Assembly (NCBI RefSeq): GCF_029224025.1
Contig: NZ_CP119392.1
Coordinates: 3,991,001 to 4,055,000 of the forward strand
Origin: Rhodanobacter sp. AS-Z3
GTDB lineage: Bacteria; Pseudomonadota; Gammaproteobacteria; Xanthomonadales; Rhodanobacteraceae
Length of the DNA: 64,000 nucleotides
Direction of reading: 5' to 3'
Shown: piece by piece, positions 19,111 to 29,674 of the stretch
Position numbering within the stretch: the first letter of the stretch is position 1
Layout: each line of letters opens with the position of its first letter
Position numbers and translations under genes: made by a program
The notes under the pieces: generated by a model
Databases searched by the model: none
The model's input: the letters and a program-made list of their open reading frames with translations, nothing else
What the model was told of the DNA's origin: nothing

Positions 19111-22100
19111 ATGCCTCTTGTCTCCATCCTTGAACTGACGGCTCCTCCGCACAACTTGATCCTGATGATTCACACCTTGCGAATCCTGTACGTCAAGGAC
19201 TGCACGCTGACACCCGAGTCGGTGCATCGTGCGCTGGCGGCCGGACTCGACCCGTTCGATCTACAGGTCGCCCGCAACCGCGCGGAGTTCGAAGGGCAGC
19301 TTGCCAGCCACCGCTGGGACCTCGTGCTCAGCGGCTACCAGCCACCCGGCTTTGACAGGCTGGAGATTGTCGATGTCGTGCGCGCAGCGAATGCCCGCCT
19401 GGCCCTGCTGATTTTCACCGAGCACGGGCAGGAGGCGATTGCCGCCGAAGCGCTCAAGCGCGGTGCGACGGACTACTTCATCCGCCATGCCGAACCCATG
19501 TTGCGACTGCCGGAAGTCGCCCGCGCGGCCATGGCGCGGCAACGCGACGTGATGTCCGCCTCGGAATTGCAAGCCGTAGTGGAGGCGGCCGACGACGGCA
19601 TCCTGGTGCTGTCGGCTGACGGTCGTGTGATCCACAGCAACCAACGCGCGCGTACGCTGTGGAAGCTCCCCGTGCACATGGCCGAGAGTACCGACTTCGG
19701 CGCATTGCAGCTGCTGGTCGCCGAGCAGCTGGTCGACCCCGCTGGATTCATCGAAGCTGCGCGCCATTCCTTGCGCTCCAATGCCAGCGCCGCCATGACG
19801 CTGGGCTTCCTCGATGGCCGCGTCGTCGAGCGCCACGTGCATCCTCAAATGCTGGGTGACAAACGCCTCGGCTGGGTCATCAGCTACCGCGATATCACCG
19901 CGTCGGTGCGTGTTCAAAAGGAGCTTCAGGCAGCGATTGCGCTGCAGCAGGCTACCCTGGACGCCACCGCTGACGGCATCCTGGTGGTCAACCCGCAAGG
20001 TCGCGTGGTCGGCAGCAACCGCAAATTCCAGGAGCTGTGGCGAGTACCGGATGCGCTGATGGATGCCGGTGATGACGCGCAGATCATTGCTGCCGTGCTG
20101 GACCAACTGGTCGACCCCGGCGCGTTCATCGGAATGGTGGAGTCCCTCTACGCAACGCCCGAAGCCAGCAGCCGTGACGTTCTGCAGTTTCGCGACGGTC
20201 GCGTGTTCGATCGCTATTCGCACCCGCAACTGGCAGATGGCGTGCCGGTGGGGCGGGTGTGGAGCTTTCGCGACATCACCGCGATCAAGGCGGTGGAGAC
20301 GGCCCTGCGTGGCAGCGAGGCGCGCTTTCGCCTGATGTTCGAGCAAACCGCCGACGCGCTGATGATTCTCGATGCTGTCAAAGGACGGTTTCTTGATTGC
20401 AATCAGGCCGCCGTAGAGCTGTTTTTTTGCACCGACAAGCAGGAAATTCTGGCCCTGCATCCCTCCGAACTGTCGCCGCCACACCAGCCGGACGGCCGGG
20501 CGTCGCTGGAAAAAGCAGAGGCGATGATCGGGCTAGCGATACGCGAGGGCAGCCATCGCTTCGAATGGATGCATTGCAGTTCGAAGCGCGCGCCGTTTAC
20601 CGCCGAGGTATTGCTGACACCGTTCATGTCGGGACAGCAAAACCTGGTGATTGCCACGTTACGCGACATTTCATCGCGCAAACACCAGGAACGCACCCAG
20701 CAAGCCGTGCTCGAAATTTCGCAAGCGGCGCAGTCGACCGAAACACTGGAAGAACTGTACCCACGCATTCATCAGATCGTCAGCGGATTGCTTCCGGCGC
20801 GCAATTTCTATGTCGCCATACGCGACGAGAAACGTGGTGAGATCACCTTTCCCTACTACGAGGACGAGTTCGACCCGAATCCTGGCGTGATGAAAACGTC
20901 CGACGGCACCATCACGGCGTGGTTGATCGAGCAGGGAGAGGCCAAGCTGTTCACTCCGGAAAGTACCAACGAAGGCGTTCTGGAGGAGCTGCCGTTCGTG
21001 GGAACCGGCTCGCTGGACTGGCTTGGCGTACCACTGAAATCCAAGTCGCGCACCTTGGGCGCACTGGTGGTGCAAAGTTATGACGGTAGCGTTCGCTACA
21101 CCGAAGCGGACCGTGTGCTGCTGGAGTTTGTTTCCAGCCAGGTGGCGGCGGCGATCGAGCGCAAGACGGCGGAAATCAATCTGCGCGAGAGTGAGGCCCG
21201 GCTGGAAGAGGCGCAACATCTGGCGCATCTGGGCAGCTGGGAGTGGGACATCCCGGGAAATGTCTGCACGTGGTCAGACGAACTGTTTCGAATCTTTGGC
21301 GTCTCGCCGGAACATCACCAGGTCAGCCTGCGTGACTCACTTGAACGCATCCACCCTGACGATCACGTGTCGGTCAGGTCGATGATGGCCAGGGCATTCA
21401 AAGAGTGTCGGCCGTTCCGGCTGGAGACCCGCATCATTCGTCCAGACGGCGAAATTCGGCACCTGCACAATGAAGTGGAAGTCCGCGTGGACGCCAGCGG
21501 TCGCGTTGCCAGCATGGTCGGCGCGTGTCTGGACATCAGCGCACGCAAGCTGGAGGAGGGGGTGGAACGCGACCGCCGCCAGGTGCTGGAACAGGTCGCC
21601 AAGAACGAACCCCTGCAAGAAGTATTGGGCGGCGTGGTCAGCATGCTGGAGCGGCAGATTCCCGGCTCTCGCTGCACCGTCCTGATACTGCGCGACGGTC
21701 GGCTGTATGACGGCAGCTCGCTGCACATACCCAAGGCTTATTCCAGTGCGCTGGAAGGATTGCCCATTGGACCGGCGGTGGGCAGTTGCGGCACTGCCTG
21801 CTACACCAACAAAACGGTGATCGTCGAGGACATCGCCAGCGATCCGCTGTGGGATGGCTACCGCGACGTGGCCTTGCCACACGGCCTGCGCGCCTGCTGG
21901 TCGATGCCGATACCGTCCAGCGACGGTGGTGCGTTGGGGTCATTCGCGGTCTATCTCGATCACCCGTGCGCGCCCAGTGCCGCCGAGCTGGATTTCCTGA
22001 CCGCGGCAAGCCGACTTGCCGCCGTGGCGATCGAACATCGACTGCTCACCGACCGACTGGCCCATCAAGGCCAGCACGACGCACTCACCGGCTTGCCGAA

Positions 22101-23361
22101 TCGACTGCTGTTGCAGGACCGTCTCGGTCAGGCGCTGGCGCTGGCCCAGCGCAAGCAACATCAGGTGGCGGTGCTGTTCATGGACCTGGATCACTTCAAG
22201 CAGATCAACGACACACTCGGCCATTCGCACGGCGACATCCTGCTGCGCGAGGTGGCGCATCGCCTGGAAGGCTGCGTTCGCAAGAGCGATACGCTGGCGC
22301 GACTGGGCGGCGACGAATTCATGGTGGTGTTGCCGGAACTGGACAACGCGCAGGATGCCATGCACGTGGCCAGCAAGTTGATCGAGTGTCTACGCGAACC
22401 CTTCCGCGTCGAACAACATGAATTTGTGGTCAGCGTTTCGCTCGGCATCAGCATCTACCCGGCCGACGGTCAGACTGCCGATACGCTGATGGCCAACGCC
22501 GACGCGGCCATGTATCGCGCCAAGGAAACCGGCCGCGACAACTGCATGTGGTTCACGCCGCAGATGAATACGCGAATGATGGAACGCGTCGAACTGGAGA
22601 GTCAGTTGCGCCACGCCCTGGTGCTGGGCCAGTTGAGCTTGCACTACCAGCCACTCTGCGGTGCGTCGGGCGAGATCAAGGGCTTTGAAGCGCTGTTGCG
22701 CTGGCAGCATCCCACCCTGGGCATGGTCTCGCCAGGGCGCTTCATTCCGATTGCCGAGGAAAGCGGGCTGATTGTGCCGATGGGTGCCTGGGTACTGCAT
22801 GAAGCCTGCGCGCGCACGGCTGCATGGCATCGTGCCGGGTATACCGACTTGAGCATTTCGGTGAACGTCTCGGCCGTGCAATTTCGTCGCGGCAATCTGC
22901 TGGAAGTGGTGCAGCGCGTGCTGCAGGAAACCGGGCTGGAGCCGACTGCGCTGGTATTGGAAATCACCGAAAGCCTGCTGCTGCAAAACGCCGCCGATGC
23001 CTCGGTCAACCTGAGTGAATTGCGCAAGCTCGGCGTAGGCGTCGCGATCGATGATTTCGGTACCGGCTATTCGTCCTTGAGCTATCTGCACAAATTGCCG
23101 GTAACCACGCTGAAGATCGACCAGTCCTTCGTTTGCGAAATTGGCACGCCCTCACCGGACGGCCGCGAAGAAGCACCCATCATCCGCACGATTATCGCCC
23201 TGGCCCGCAACCTCGGCTTGACCGTGGTAGCCGAAGGCGTGGAAACCGCGGCGCAGTTCAACCTGCTGAAGACGCTGGACTGCGATACGTACCAGGGATT
23301 CCTGCTGCACCGACCACTCACCGCAGACGCGGCGAACGACTTGCTGGTTCGGTTGCGCTGA
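19111..23361 (+). CDS. Multi-PAS/GAF GGDEF-EAL protein with degenerate receiver
   Basis: This 1416-aa cytoplasmic protein starts with a receiver-like domain (about 20-145), then PAS domains (about 150-265, 275-390, 395-520), a GAF (about 540-690), a PAS (about 695-815), a second GAF (about 820-975), a GGDEF and an EAL domain. GGDEF is intact (from 1066) with an RKSD inhibition site. The EAL domain has EALLRW (from 1193), EITES, DDFGTGYSS and LKIDQSF, so both activities are possible. The receiver lacks the phosphoacceptor aspartate, reading LSGYQPPGF where LSDY is normal. An internal ATG at 19165 is an equally good start and begins the receiver directly. Confidence 0.9.
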   Translation: MPLVSILELTAPPHNLILMIHTLRILYVKDCTLTPESVHRALAAGLDPFDLQVARNRAEFEGQLASHRWDLVLSGYQPPGFDRLEIVDVVRAANARLALLIFTEHGQEAIAAEALKRGATDYFIRHAEPMLRLPEVARAAMARQRDVMSASELQAVVEAADDGILVLSADGRVIHSNQRARTLWKLPVHMAESTDFGALQLLVAEQLVDPAGFIEAARHSLRSNASAAMTLGFLDGRVVERHVHPQMLGDKRLGWVISYRDITASVRVQKELQAAIALQQATLDATADGILVVNPQGRVVGSNRKFQELWRVPDALMDAGDDAQIIAAVLDQLVDPGAFIGMVESLYATPEASSRDVLQFRDGRVFDRYSHPQLADGVPVGRVWSFRDITAIKAVETALRGSEARFRLMFEQTADALMILDAVKGRFLDCNQAAVELFFCTDKQEILALHPSELSPPHQPDGRASLEKAEAMIGLAIREGSHRFEWMHCSSKRAPFTAEVLLTPFMSGQQNLVIATLRDISSRKHQERTQQAVLEISQAAQSTETLEELYPRIHQIVSGLLPARNFYVAIRDEKRGEITFPYYEDEFDPNPGVMKTSDGTITAWLIEQGEAKLFTPESTNEGVLEELPFVGTGSLDWLGVPLKSKSRTLGALVVQSYDGSVRYTEADRVLLEFVSSQVAAAIERKTAEINLRESEARLEEAQHLAHLGSWEWDIPGNVCTWSDELFRIFGVSPEHHQVSLRDSLERIHPDDHVSVRSMMARAFKECRPFRLETRIIRPDGEIRHLHNEVEVRVDASGRVASMVGACLDISARKLEEGVERDRRQVLEQVAKNEPLQEVLGGVVSMLERQIPGSRCTVLILRDGRLYDGSSLHIPKAYSSALEGLPIGPAVGSCGTACYTNKTVIVEDIASDPLWDGYRDVALPHGLRACWSMPIPSSDGGALGSFAVYLDHPCAPSAAELDFLTAASRLAAVAIEHRLLTDRLAHQGQHDALTGLPNRLLLQDRLGQALALAQRKQHQVAVLFMDLDHFKQINDTLGHSHGDILLREVAHRLEGCVRKSDTLARLGGDEFMVVLPELDNAQDAMHVASKLIECLREPFRVEQHEFVVSVSLGISIYPADGQTADTLMANADAAMYRAKETGRDNCMWFTPQMNTRMMERVELESQLRHALVLGQLSLHYQPLCGASGEIKGFEALLRWQHPTLGMVSPGRFIPIAEESGLIVPMGAWVLHEACARTAAWHRAGYTDLSISVNVSAVQFRRGNLLEVVQRVLQETGLEPTALVLEITESLLLQNAADASVNLSELRKLGVGVAIDDFGTGYSSLSYLHKLPVTTLKIDQSFVCEIGTPSPDGREEAPIIRTIIALARNLGLTVVAEGVETAAQFNLLKTLDCDTYQGFLLHRPLTADAANDLLVRLR

Positions 23362-23764
23362 GACCCATCGTCGCTGCGAGGGAGCGGATCAAGCACCTGC
23401 GTGTTCCGCGCTGAAGTCTGAAAACGCATGGCGCATCGGTTTTGGGATCACATTGCGTTTTGACCGAACCTGTCGCACGACCGATGGCTCACCCACGCTC
23501 TCCGACACCGACTGGCGTGCTCACGGCGCTCTGCGCAAGCAGCGCGGGCGACGTCTGCAGCAACCCCACGCAACCGACCACCGCCGACATCCCGGCAAGA
23601 AATAAGCGTCTGCTCAGCGCCCTGTGGCGCATACCCGTAAGTGTCGATGATGCGATGAAGCCTCGAACACACAAGCACCAGACAAAACGTGCCGGTCCGA
23701 CAGCAAGAGCCACTGCTCTGCTCGGCAGGTGCGTAGCCAACGGCAGCTCATGCTGGCTTGGCCG
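23362..23764. other. Intergenic stretch with a possible Tat-signal remnant
   Basis: About 400 bp between the GGDEF-EAL gene and a small minus-strand gene. A minus-strand frame from 23632 to 23489 reads as a 47-residue peptide with SRRLFLAG followed by a hydrophobic run and ALLAQSA. That looks like a twin-arginine signal peptide with no mature protein after it. It may be a gene remnant or chance. Confidence 0.3.
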
Positions 23765-24019
23765 TTACTTTCTGGCCGCATCGAGCTCGGCCGCTTTCAG
23801 CGCGACTTCCTTGATCTTGAGCAAACGCATCTGCTCCGACTTCTTCAATCCTTCGCGCGCCTCCTTGATCACCTCATGGGCCAGATTCTGGCTGGTGTGA
23901 TGCCGCTTCGCATCGATCGCGGCATCCAGTCGCTGCTGGGCTGCCCTGATCGCCTTGTCGACGCGATAGAGCGGGTCATGCGGGTTCGTAACCAGAGGTG
24001 GAGCGTAGCTTTTCGTCAT
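23765..24019 (-). CDS. Small charged helical protein
   Basis: This 84-aa protein is rich in lysine, alanine and glutamate and predicted largely helical or coiled-coil from about residue 20 on (AIRAAQQRLDAAIDAKRHH, then EVIKEAREGLKK). The ATG at 24019 has GAAGAAT upstream. I recognise no family. It has no membrane segment. Confidence 0.55.
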   Translation of the reverse strand: MTKSYAPPLVTNPHDPLYRVDKAIRAAQQRLDAAIDAKRHHTSQNLAHEVIKEAREGLKKSEQMRLLKIKEVALKAAELDAARK

Positions 24020-24662
24020 GGTGATTCTTCGTGATCAGGACGGCACGATAGCCCGGTTGACTGCGCGGCGCACGTATCGCGTAGTCGTGGACTTGAGCGT
24101 TACGCTTGCGCCAGCCGCCCGCGCGCCCCCGTCTTCCGTGGCTCTCGACGCAGCGAACACATGTGCTTTGGCGGCCTTGCTGAAAGTAGAACAGGAGCAG
24201 GCCTGAGCGATGAACACGGTCCAGTACCCGCCATTCCTGTCAGCGCACATGCGTTGCGGCTGGCAATACGGCGACGGCGGCGGCGACTCGCCGCGATGGC
24301 GTAACCGAGGTGCAATTCGACCGGCACCCGTGGCTGCCCCACGGACAGCAGTTCCGCCACTTCATTCTCTTCGTTGATCAGCCACGCCGCGGGGGCGAAG
24401 GAAGGGCAAATCGACGCGACGAGCTCGGCAAGCATCTGCAATATCTGTGGCAGTGCTGTCGCACGGTCGGAAACCCCACGCAAAAGGGGACCGGCCTAGC
24501 CCGTCAGCAGCGGCGCAACGTCCGTTGCTTCAGCTTCAACAAGCATTCCATGTCTTCAACCTCTGCGTGGCGCGAGCGCCGTTGTTGCTCGGCTCGGGGC
24601 AACGCGTCAGCGCTGGGGAAAGCAGCGCTGACGTTCCTCTCCACCTTCGTTTTGCGTGCGTG
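24020..24662. other. Stretch without a confident gene
   Basis: About 640 bp. A minus-strand frame at 24100-24483 begins plausibly (ALPQILQMLAELVASICPSF, then INEENEVAELLSVG) but soon becomes arginine-rich and unlike a protein, so it may be a frameshifted or truncated remnant. No RNA gene or repeat was seen. Confidence 0.35.
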
Positions 24663-26453
24663 TCAGCGCGAAGTGTTCGCTGGCAGCTTGCCTTGCTGCC
24701 GAGGAATGAATACGGTGCGCACGGCCTCGGCCAGTTGCGCCGGAGGCAACAGGCCCTGGCCGATGACGAAATCGTTGAACGCCATCCGCTGGAACTTCGA
24801 TCCCAGCGCCAGTTCGGTTTCCAGCCGCAACTGTTGCAGACGCATGTAACCGTAAAAGTAGGCGGTGGCCTGTCCCGGCGAGTCATAGCTGTAGCGATTC
24901 ACTTCCTGCGTCGCCAATGCTTCGGACAGGCCGACGTCGTGGGTCAGCACCTCATGCGCCTGCTCGGGGGTGATCATGCCGAGATTGAGCATCGGGTCGA
25001 GCCATGCACGTGCGGCGCGCAGCAGACGCGCTTGCAGCGCGGCAAACTGCCCGGCCGGCGGCTCGTACGGAAGCATCTCCGATTCGGCATACAACGCCCA
25101 GCCTTCCACGTTGACGCTGTTGAACGCGAACAGGCTGCGCGCGAGCGAAACGCCGTGTTCGAGCATGGCCGAAAACTGCAGCTCGTGGCCCGGTCGACCT
25201 TCGTGCGCGGTCAGTGTCCAGGCCGCCGCCTTGAAGGTGAAGTCGTCGTACGCCTCGCTCTTGTTGCCCTGCGCGGTCGGGTTGCCCATCGTCAGAACGA
25301 ACGTACCCTGCTCGCCCTGGTTGTTGATGAACGGCGGCGGGTCCATGTGCGGCGCCGGCACCTTGGCCGATTCCGCTTCGGACGCCAGCCGCATCTGCAT
25401 CGGGCGATTGGGCAGGGTGACGATGTGTTCGCGACGGACGATGGCTTCGATTCGGCCAAGCACCTCGTGATACCAGGGCACCACGTCATCCTTGCCCAGC
25501 TGCTGCTTCTTCAACGCCTTGAGTACCTCGCGGTAGTCAGTAGCCTGGATGTGCTCCTGTTTGGCGACCCCCGGCGCCAGCACCTGCAGCATGCCGCGCA
25601 GCTCGACAAATTCCAACTGCGCCTGTTTCATCAATTCGCGCGGCGCAATGTCGATGCCCACCTGTCGCAGGTTGTACGCGTACATCGCTTCGGGCAGCCG
25701 GAAGTCCGTACGCGAGCGCGGCAACACCGTGCGGCGCACCCACGCGTCGTAGGCGGCGAGCTGACTGTCGAGCGCGTCCAGCGCGGCCTTGCCGCTGGCG
25801 TCGTCCAGCTGATACTTGGCGAACAGCTTGCGTATGCCCTTGAGGTAGCGCGTGGTGTTGGCCAGCTTCTGCTCCACCTCGCCCTTGTACGGACCCAGCA
25901 GCGCCTGCTCGTTCAACCTGGCCATGGTCTGGGCTTCAGCGAGTTGGGTGATCGGCGTGCAGTCCGGCGCCTGGCCCACGTAGCACTGCAAACGCTTCAA
26001 CGCAGTAGCGCGGCGCGGCGCAGCCACGTCGTCCTGCAGCAGCGCAAACTCACCGCTGAAGATCAGCTCGCCCACGTCGGTGTAGGGCAAAAGATACTTG
26101 GCGTTAAGGTCGATCCCCTCGACTTCCTGCTCGGTAGCGCTGATCAGGATACGCAGATCCTGGCGCACATCCGCGTCCTTCTCCGTGGCGAGCGTTTGCT
26201 GCAGTGAAGCTTTCTCGCTCAGCAACGCCGCACGCGAGCGCGCATCGGCACCGGGTCTGAGGTCAGCCACCTTTTCATCGAAGCCGGTCAGACCGAATTC
26301 CGAAGCAGATTCGGGACTGAAGCGCGCGATGACATTGAGCAGGCCCTGAGCATCGGCATTGCTTCGAGCCACCCAGGGAGGTGGCGCGGTCTGCGCGTGG
26401 AGTGTCCCGCTTATGGCGAGAGTGGCGACAACAACGGCCAGGCGCAGGGACAT
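24663..26453 (-). CDS. Exported DUF885-family protein
   Basis: This 596-aa protein has a signal peptide (1-20, ending THAQT-like) and a long helical body. Near residue 420 it carries the DUF885 signature LTAHEGRPGHELQ, an HExxxxHE-type element thought to bind metal, so a peptidase role is likely. I chose ATG 26453 because GGAGAGAG precedes it and it begins the signal peptide. It is probably periplasmic. Family function is inferred, not proven. Confidence 0.85.
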   Translation of the reverse strand: MSLRLAVVVATLAISGTLHAQTAPPPWVARSNADAQGLLNVIARFSPESASEFGLTGFDEKVADLRPGADARSRAALLSEKASLQQTLATEKDADVRQDLRILISATEQEVEGIDLNAKYLLPYTDVGELIFSGEFALLQDDVAAPRRATALKRLQCYVGQAPDCTPITQLAEAQTMARLNEQALLGPYKGEVEQKLANTTRYLKGIRKLFAKYQLDDASGKAALDALDSQLAAYDAWVRRTVLPRSRTDFRLPEAMYAYNLRQVGIDIAPRELMKQAQLEFVELRGMLQVLAPGVAKQEHIQATDYREVLKALKKQQLGKDDVVPWYHEVLGRIEAIVRREHIVTLPNRPMQMRLASEAESAKVPAPHMDPPPFINNQGEQGTFVLTMGNPTAQGNKSEAYDDFTFKAAAWTLTAHEGRPGHELQFSAMLEHGVSLARSLFAFNSVNVEGWALYAESEMLPYEPPAGQFAALQARLLRAARAWLDPMLNLGMITPEQAHEVLTHDVGLSEALATQEVNRYSYDSPGQATAYFYGYMRLQQLRLETELALGSKFQRMAFNDFVIGQGLLPPAQLAEAVRTVFIPRQQGKLPANTSR

Positions 26454-26710
26454 GAGAGCTCTCTCCAAGTGAGCGTGGAAAGTAGCACTGCGAAATGGCC
26501 TTGCCATGTGCCGAACGTCGGCTCCTTCCACCACGAAGACCAGCGCCAGGCAGTGACCAGCTCGGCCTCGGTCTGGAAGTAAACGGCGGCGAGGTCATGC
26601 CGTGACGGGCGCAAGCAGAACGCCCGCAAAACCTTTCTCTTATTCCCCACTCACCACCCTTTCACCGCGCACGCCACAGGCTGCAGTACGTCCATCCACT
26701 GGAGCAACCC

Positions 26711-28816
26711 ATGGCCAGCAAAAAACCGTCCGGCGCACCATCGCGTGCTTCCGGCGCTGCAACCGCCGCCCGCGAAACACGCGGCAACGCGGACGAACTT
26801 CATCAGCTTGCCGGCGATCAGCACCCGCCCCTGACCACCAATCAGGGCGTGCCGCTCAGCGACGACCAGAACTCGCTGCGGCCCTCCCCGCGCGGCCCGA
26901 CGCTGCTGGAAGACTTCATCCTGCGCGAAAAAATCACCCACTTCGATCACGAGCGCATCCCCGAGCGCATCGTGCACGCACGTGGCTCGGCTGCGCACGG
27001 TTACTTTGAACTCACCCGCTCGTTGAAGAAGTACACCCGTGCGAAAGTCCTCACCGAAGTGGGCAAGAAGACGCCGTTGTTCACCCGCTTCTCCACCGTC
27101 GCTGGTGGCGCCGGCTCGATCGACACGCCGCGTGACGCGCGTGGCATCGCGGTAAAGCTCTATACCAGCGAGGGCAACTGGGACCTGGTCGGCATCAACT
27201 TCCCGGTGTTCTTCATCCAGGACGCGATGAAATTTCCCGACCTTGTGCATGCGCTGAAAATGGAGCCTGATCGCGGCTATCCGCAGGCCGCCAGCGCCCA
27301 TGACACGTTTTGGGACTACATCTCGCTCACCCCGGAAAGCCTGCATGCGGTGACCTGGCTGATGTCCGATCGCGGTATCCCGCGCTCGCTGCGCATGATG
27401 GAAGGCTTCATGATCCACAGCTTCCGCCTGTTGGCCGAGGACGGCAGCAGTACGTTCGTGAAATTCCATTGGCGGCCGAAACTCGGGCTGCAGTCCACAA
27501 TCTGGGACGAGACAGTCAAGATCACCGGTGCCGATCCGGACTACCACAGGCGTGACTTGTTCGAGTCCATCCAGCGCGGTGCGTTCCCCGAGTGGGAGCT
27601 TGCCGTGCAGCTGTTCAGTCAGGAACAGGCAGATGCGTTCCCGTTCGATCATCTGGATCCGACCAAGCTGATTCCGGAGGAACTGGTGCCGCTCACCGTC
27701 ATCGGCCGGATGGTGCTGGATCGCTGGCCCGACAACTTCTTTGCCGAGACCGAGCAGGTCGCATTCTGCCCCTCGCATCTGGTGCCGGGCATCGACTTCT
27801 CCAACGACCCGCTGCTGCAGGGCCGACTGTTCTCCTACCTGGACACGCAGCTTTCGCGTCTGGGCAGCCCCAACTTTCATCAGTTGCCGATCAACGCGCC
27901 CAAATGTCCGTTCGCCAACCTGCAGCGCGATGCGCAGATGCAGATGCAGTCGCCGAAGGGCCGCGTGAGTTACGAACCCAACTCGTTGTCATCGGACACC
28001 CCGCGCGAAACACCGGCTGGTTTCATGCATGCCGCCGAAGCCACCGAATCAGGCCGCAAGGGACGCCTGCGCGCCGAGTCATTCGCAGACCACTACAGTC
28101 AGGCGAGCCGCTTCTATCGCTCGCAGACCAAACCCGAACAGGCACACATCGCCAGCGCGTTCGTGTTCGAACTTTCCAAGGTGGAAACCGTGCAGGTGCG
28201 TGAAGCCATGGTGGGCCACCTGCGCCATGTCGATGAAGACCTGGCCGTTCGCGTAGCCAATGGACTGGCACTGTCGCCGATGCCACCTGCACCGCCGGCA
28301 CGGGTCGCCCCCGTCGATTTGCCGCTATCGCCCGCTCTGCAGTTGATCGGCAAGATGAAGGACACGCTGAAAGGGCGCATGGTGGGCATCCTGATTCACG
28401 ACGGTTCGGACGCAACCACCATCAAGGCCTTGCGCAAGGCGGTTGAGGCCGCCGGTGCGGCGGTGCAGATCGTGGCGCCAAAGGTCGGCGGGGCGATATT
28501 GTCCAATGGCAAGAAGATGCCCGCCGACGGTCAGCTAGCCGGTACACCATCGGTCTTCTTCGACGCCGTAGCCGTGGTACTCAGCGAGGAAGCTGCCAGG
28601 CAGCTCACCGGCGAGTCGGCGGCCAAAGACTTCGTCAGCGATGCCTTTGCTCACCTGAAAGCCATTGCGGCCGACCCAGGTGCACAAGCCCTGCTCAAGG
28701 TCGCTGGCGTGAAGAAAGATGCCGGCGTGATCGACGCCGCCGACCCCAAGGCGTTCGTGGCGGCCGCCAAGACGCGCCAGTGGGCACGCGAACCTAAGAT
28801 TCGCATGCTGCCATGA
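26711..28816 (+). CDS. katE: Large-subunit catalase HPII
   Basis: This 701-aa protein decomposes hydrogen peroxide. The catalytic histidine is H89 in [11 protein letters not shown] and the partner asparagine is in [13 protein letters not shown] (N163). The proximal tyrosine lies in [12 protein letters not shown]. The C-terminal ~150 residues form the DJ-1/PfpI-like flavodoxin domain found only in large-subunit catalases such as HPII. Length and extended N-terminus agree with that class. A host-attachment-like gene follows on the same strand, 142 bp downstream. Confidence 0.95.
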   Translation: MASKKPSGAPSRASGAATAARETRGNADELHQLAGDQHPPLTTNQGVPLSDDQNSLRPSPRGPTLLEDFILREKITHFDHERIPERIVHARGSAAHGYFELTRSLKKYTRAKVLTEVGKKTPLFTRFSTVAGGAGSIDTPRDARGIAVKLYTSEGNWDLVGINFPVFFIQDAMKFPDLVHALKMEPDRGYPQAASAHDTFWDYISLTPESLHAVTWLMSDRGIPRSLRMMEGFMIHSFRLLAEDGSSTFVKFHWRPKLGLQSTIWDETVKITGADPDYHRRDLFESIQRGAFPEWELAVQLFSQEQADAFPFDHLDPTKLIPEELVPLTVIGRMVLDRWPDNFFAETEQVAFCPSHLVPGIDFSNDPLLQGRLFSYLDTQLSRLGSPNFHQLPINAPKCPFANLQRDAQMQMQSPKGRVSYEPNSLSSDTPRETPAGFMHAAEATESGRKGRLRAESFADHYSQASRFYRSQTKPEQAHIASAFVFELSKVETVQVREAMVGHLRHVDEDLAVRVANGLALSPMPPAPPARVAPVDLPLSPALQLIGKMKDTLKGRMVGILIHDGSDATTIKALRKAVEAAGAAVQIVAPKVGGAILSNGKKMPADGQLAGTPSVFFDAVAVVLSEEAARQLTGESAAKDFVSDAFAHLKAIAADPGAQALLKVAGVKKDAGVIDAADPKAFVAAAKTRQWAREPKIRMLP

Positions 28817-28958
28817 GGTGGTGACAGACGGGCACGCCAGCAGCGACCTGCCAGTCGCCCGTGTCGCACGGCAAGTACTGCACGCCCTGGCTCCGCGGCG
28901 AGGGCACAACCATCGGCGCAGCGTGGTGTTGCGCCGGAACCGCTTGAAGGAGAAACCA

Positions 28959-29369
28959 ATGCACAAGATTCCTGCCAACGCCTGGGTCGTGGTCGCCGAT
29001 GGAAGCCATGCTCGCCTGTTTCAGAACATGGGCAAGCACGACGCACTGCAGCTGAAGCAAGTCGAACTGGTCGAGCCAGACACGGCGGACCCGGAAGGCC
29101 AGGGCCCGTCAGGTCAGCGTCCTCCAGAAGCCACCCCCGAGCAAACCGATGAAGCCACATTCGCGAAGCAACTGGTCCGTCGCCTGAACGCGGCCGCGTT
29201 GAAGCAGCAGTTTGAACATCTGTTCCTCATCGCCGATCCGAAAACTCTGGGCGAAATGCGGCCGCAGCTGCATATGGAGACCAGCAAGCGACTCTGCGGC
29301 GAGTTGGCCAAGACGCTGACCAACTCACCACTTGAGGAGATCGAGAAGCTCCTGGAAGGGCTGGACTAG
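28959..29369 (+). CDS. Host-attachment-family protein
   Basis: This 136-aa protein begins MHKIPANAWVVVADGSHARLF and contains HLFLIADPKTLGEMRPQL, both hallmarks of the family named for a protein required for attachment to host cells (originally Agrobacterium). ATG 28959 has AAGGAG 6-8 bp upstream. The fold resembles eRF1-like domains; actual function is unclear. It sits behind the catalase gene, which suggests a stress-related unit. Confidence 0.8.
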   Translation: MHKIPANAWVVVADGSHARLFQNMGKHDALQLKQVELVEPDTADPEGQGPSGQRPPEATPEQTDEATFAKQLVRRLNAAALKQQFEHLFLIADPKTLGEMRPQLHMETSKRLCGELAKTLTNSPLEEIEKLLEGLD

Positions 29370-29674
29370 CCGCGGCTCACCTCGAACCGAAGGCGTCAGA
29401 TGGATTGGCGCGTTTCGGAATGATGAACCTGTTCCTTTTCTCCGCTTTTCTCGCCTGGCGAAAGCTGGCTCGCCGTCAAAACGGCCCGGCAAAACCGAGC
29501 CAGCTCAACTTGCCCACAGCATCCCGCCACCAGCGCGAAATTTGGACGACCGCGAGTGATCCTGAGCGCGTTCCCGGCTTTCACTTGCGCTTCAGCAAAT
29601 CCGTCCGTGGCCGTTAACTGACTAACGACTACAGGCGAGCTTTGGCACTTCAGCAATGATGGGAGCGTGGAATA
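29370..29674. other. Intergenic stretch upstream of a GGDEF-EAL gene
   Basis: About 305 bp without a supported gene. It should contain the promoter of the following GTG-started GGDEF-EAL gene, for which GGGAG lies about 10 bp before the start. I could not assign promoter boxes. Confidence 0.4.
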
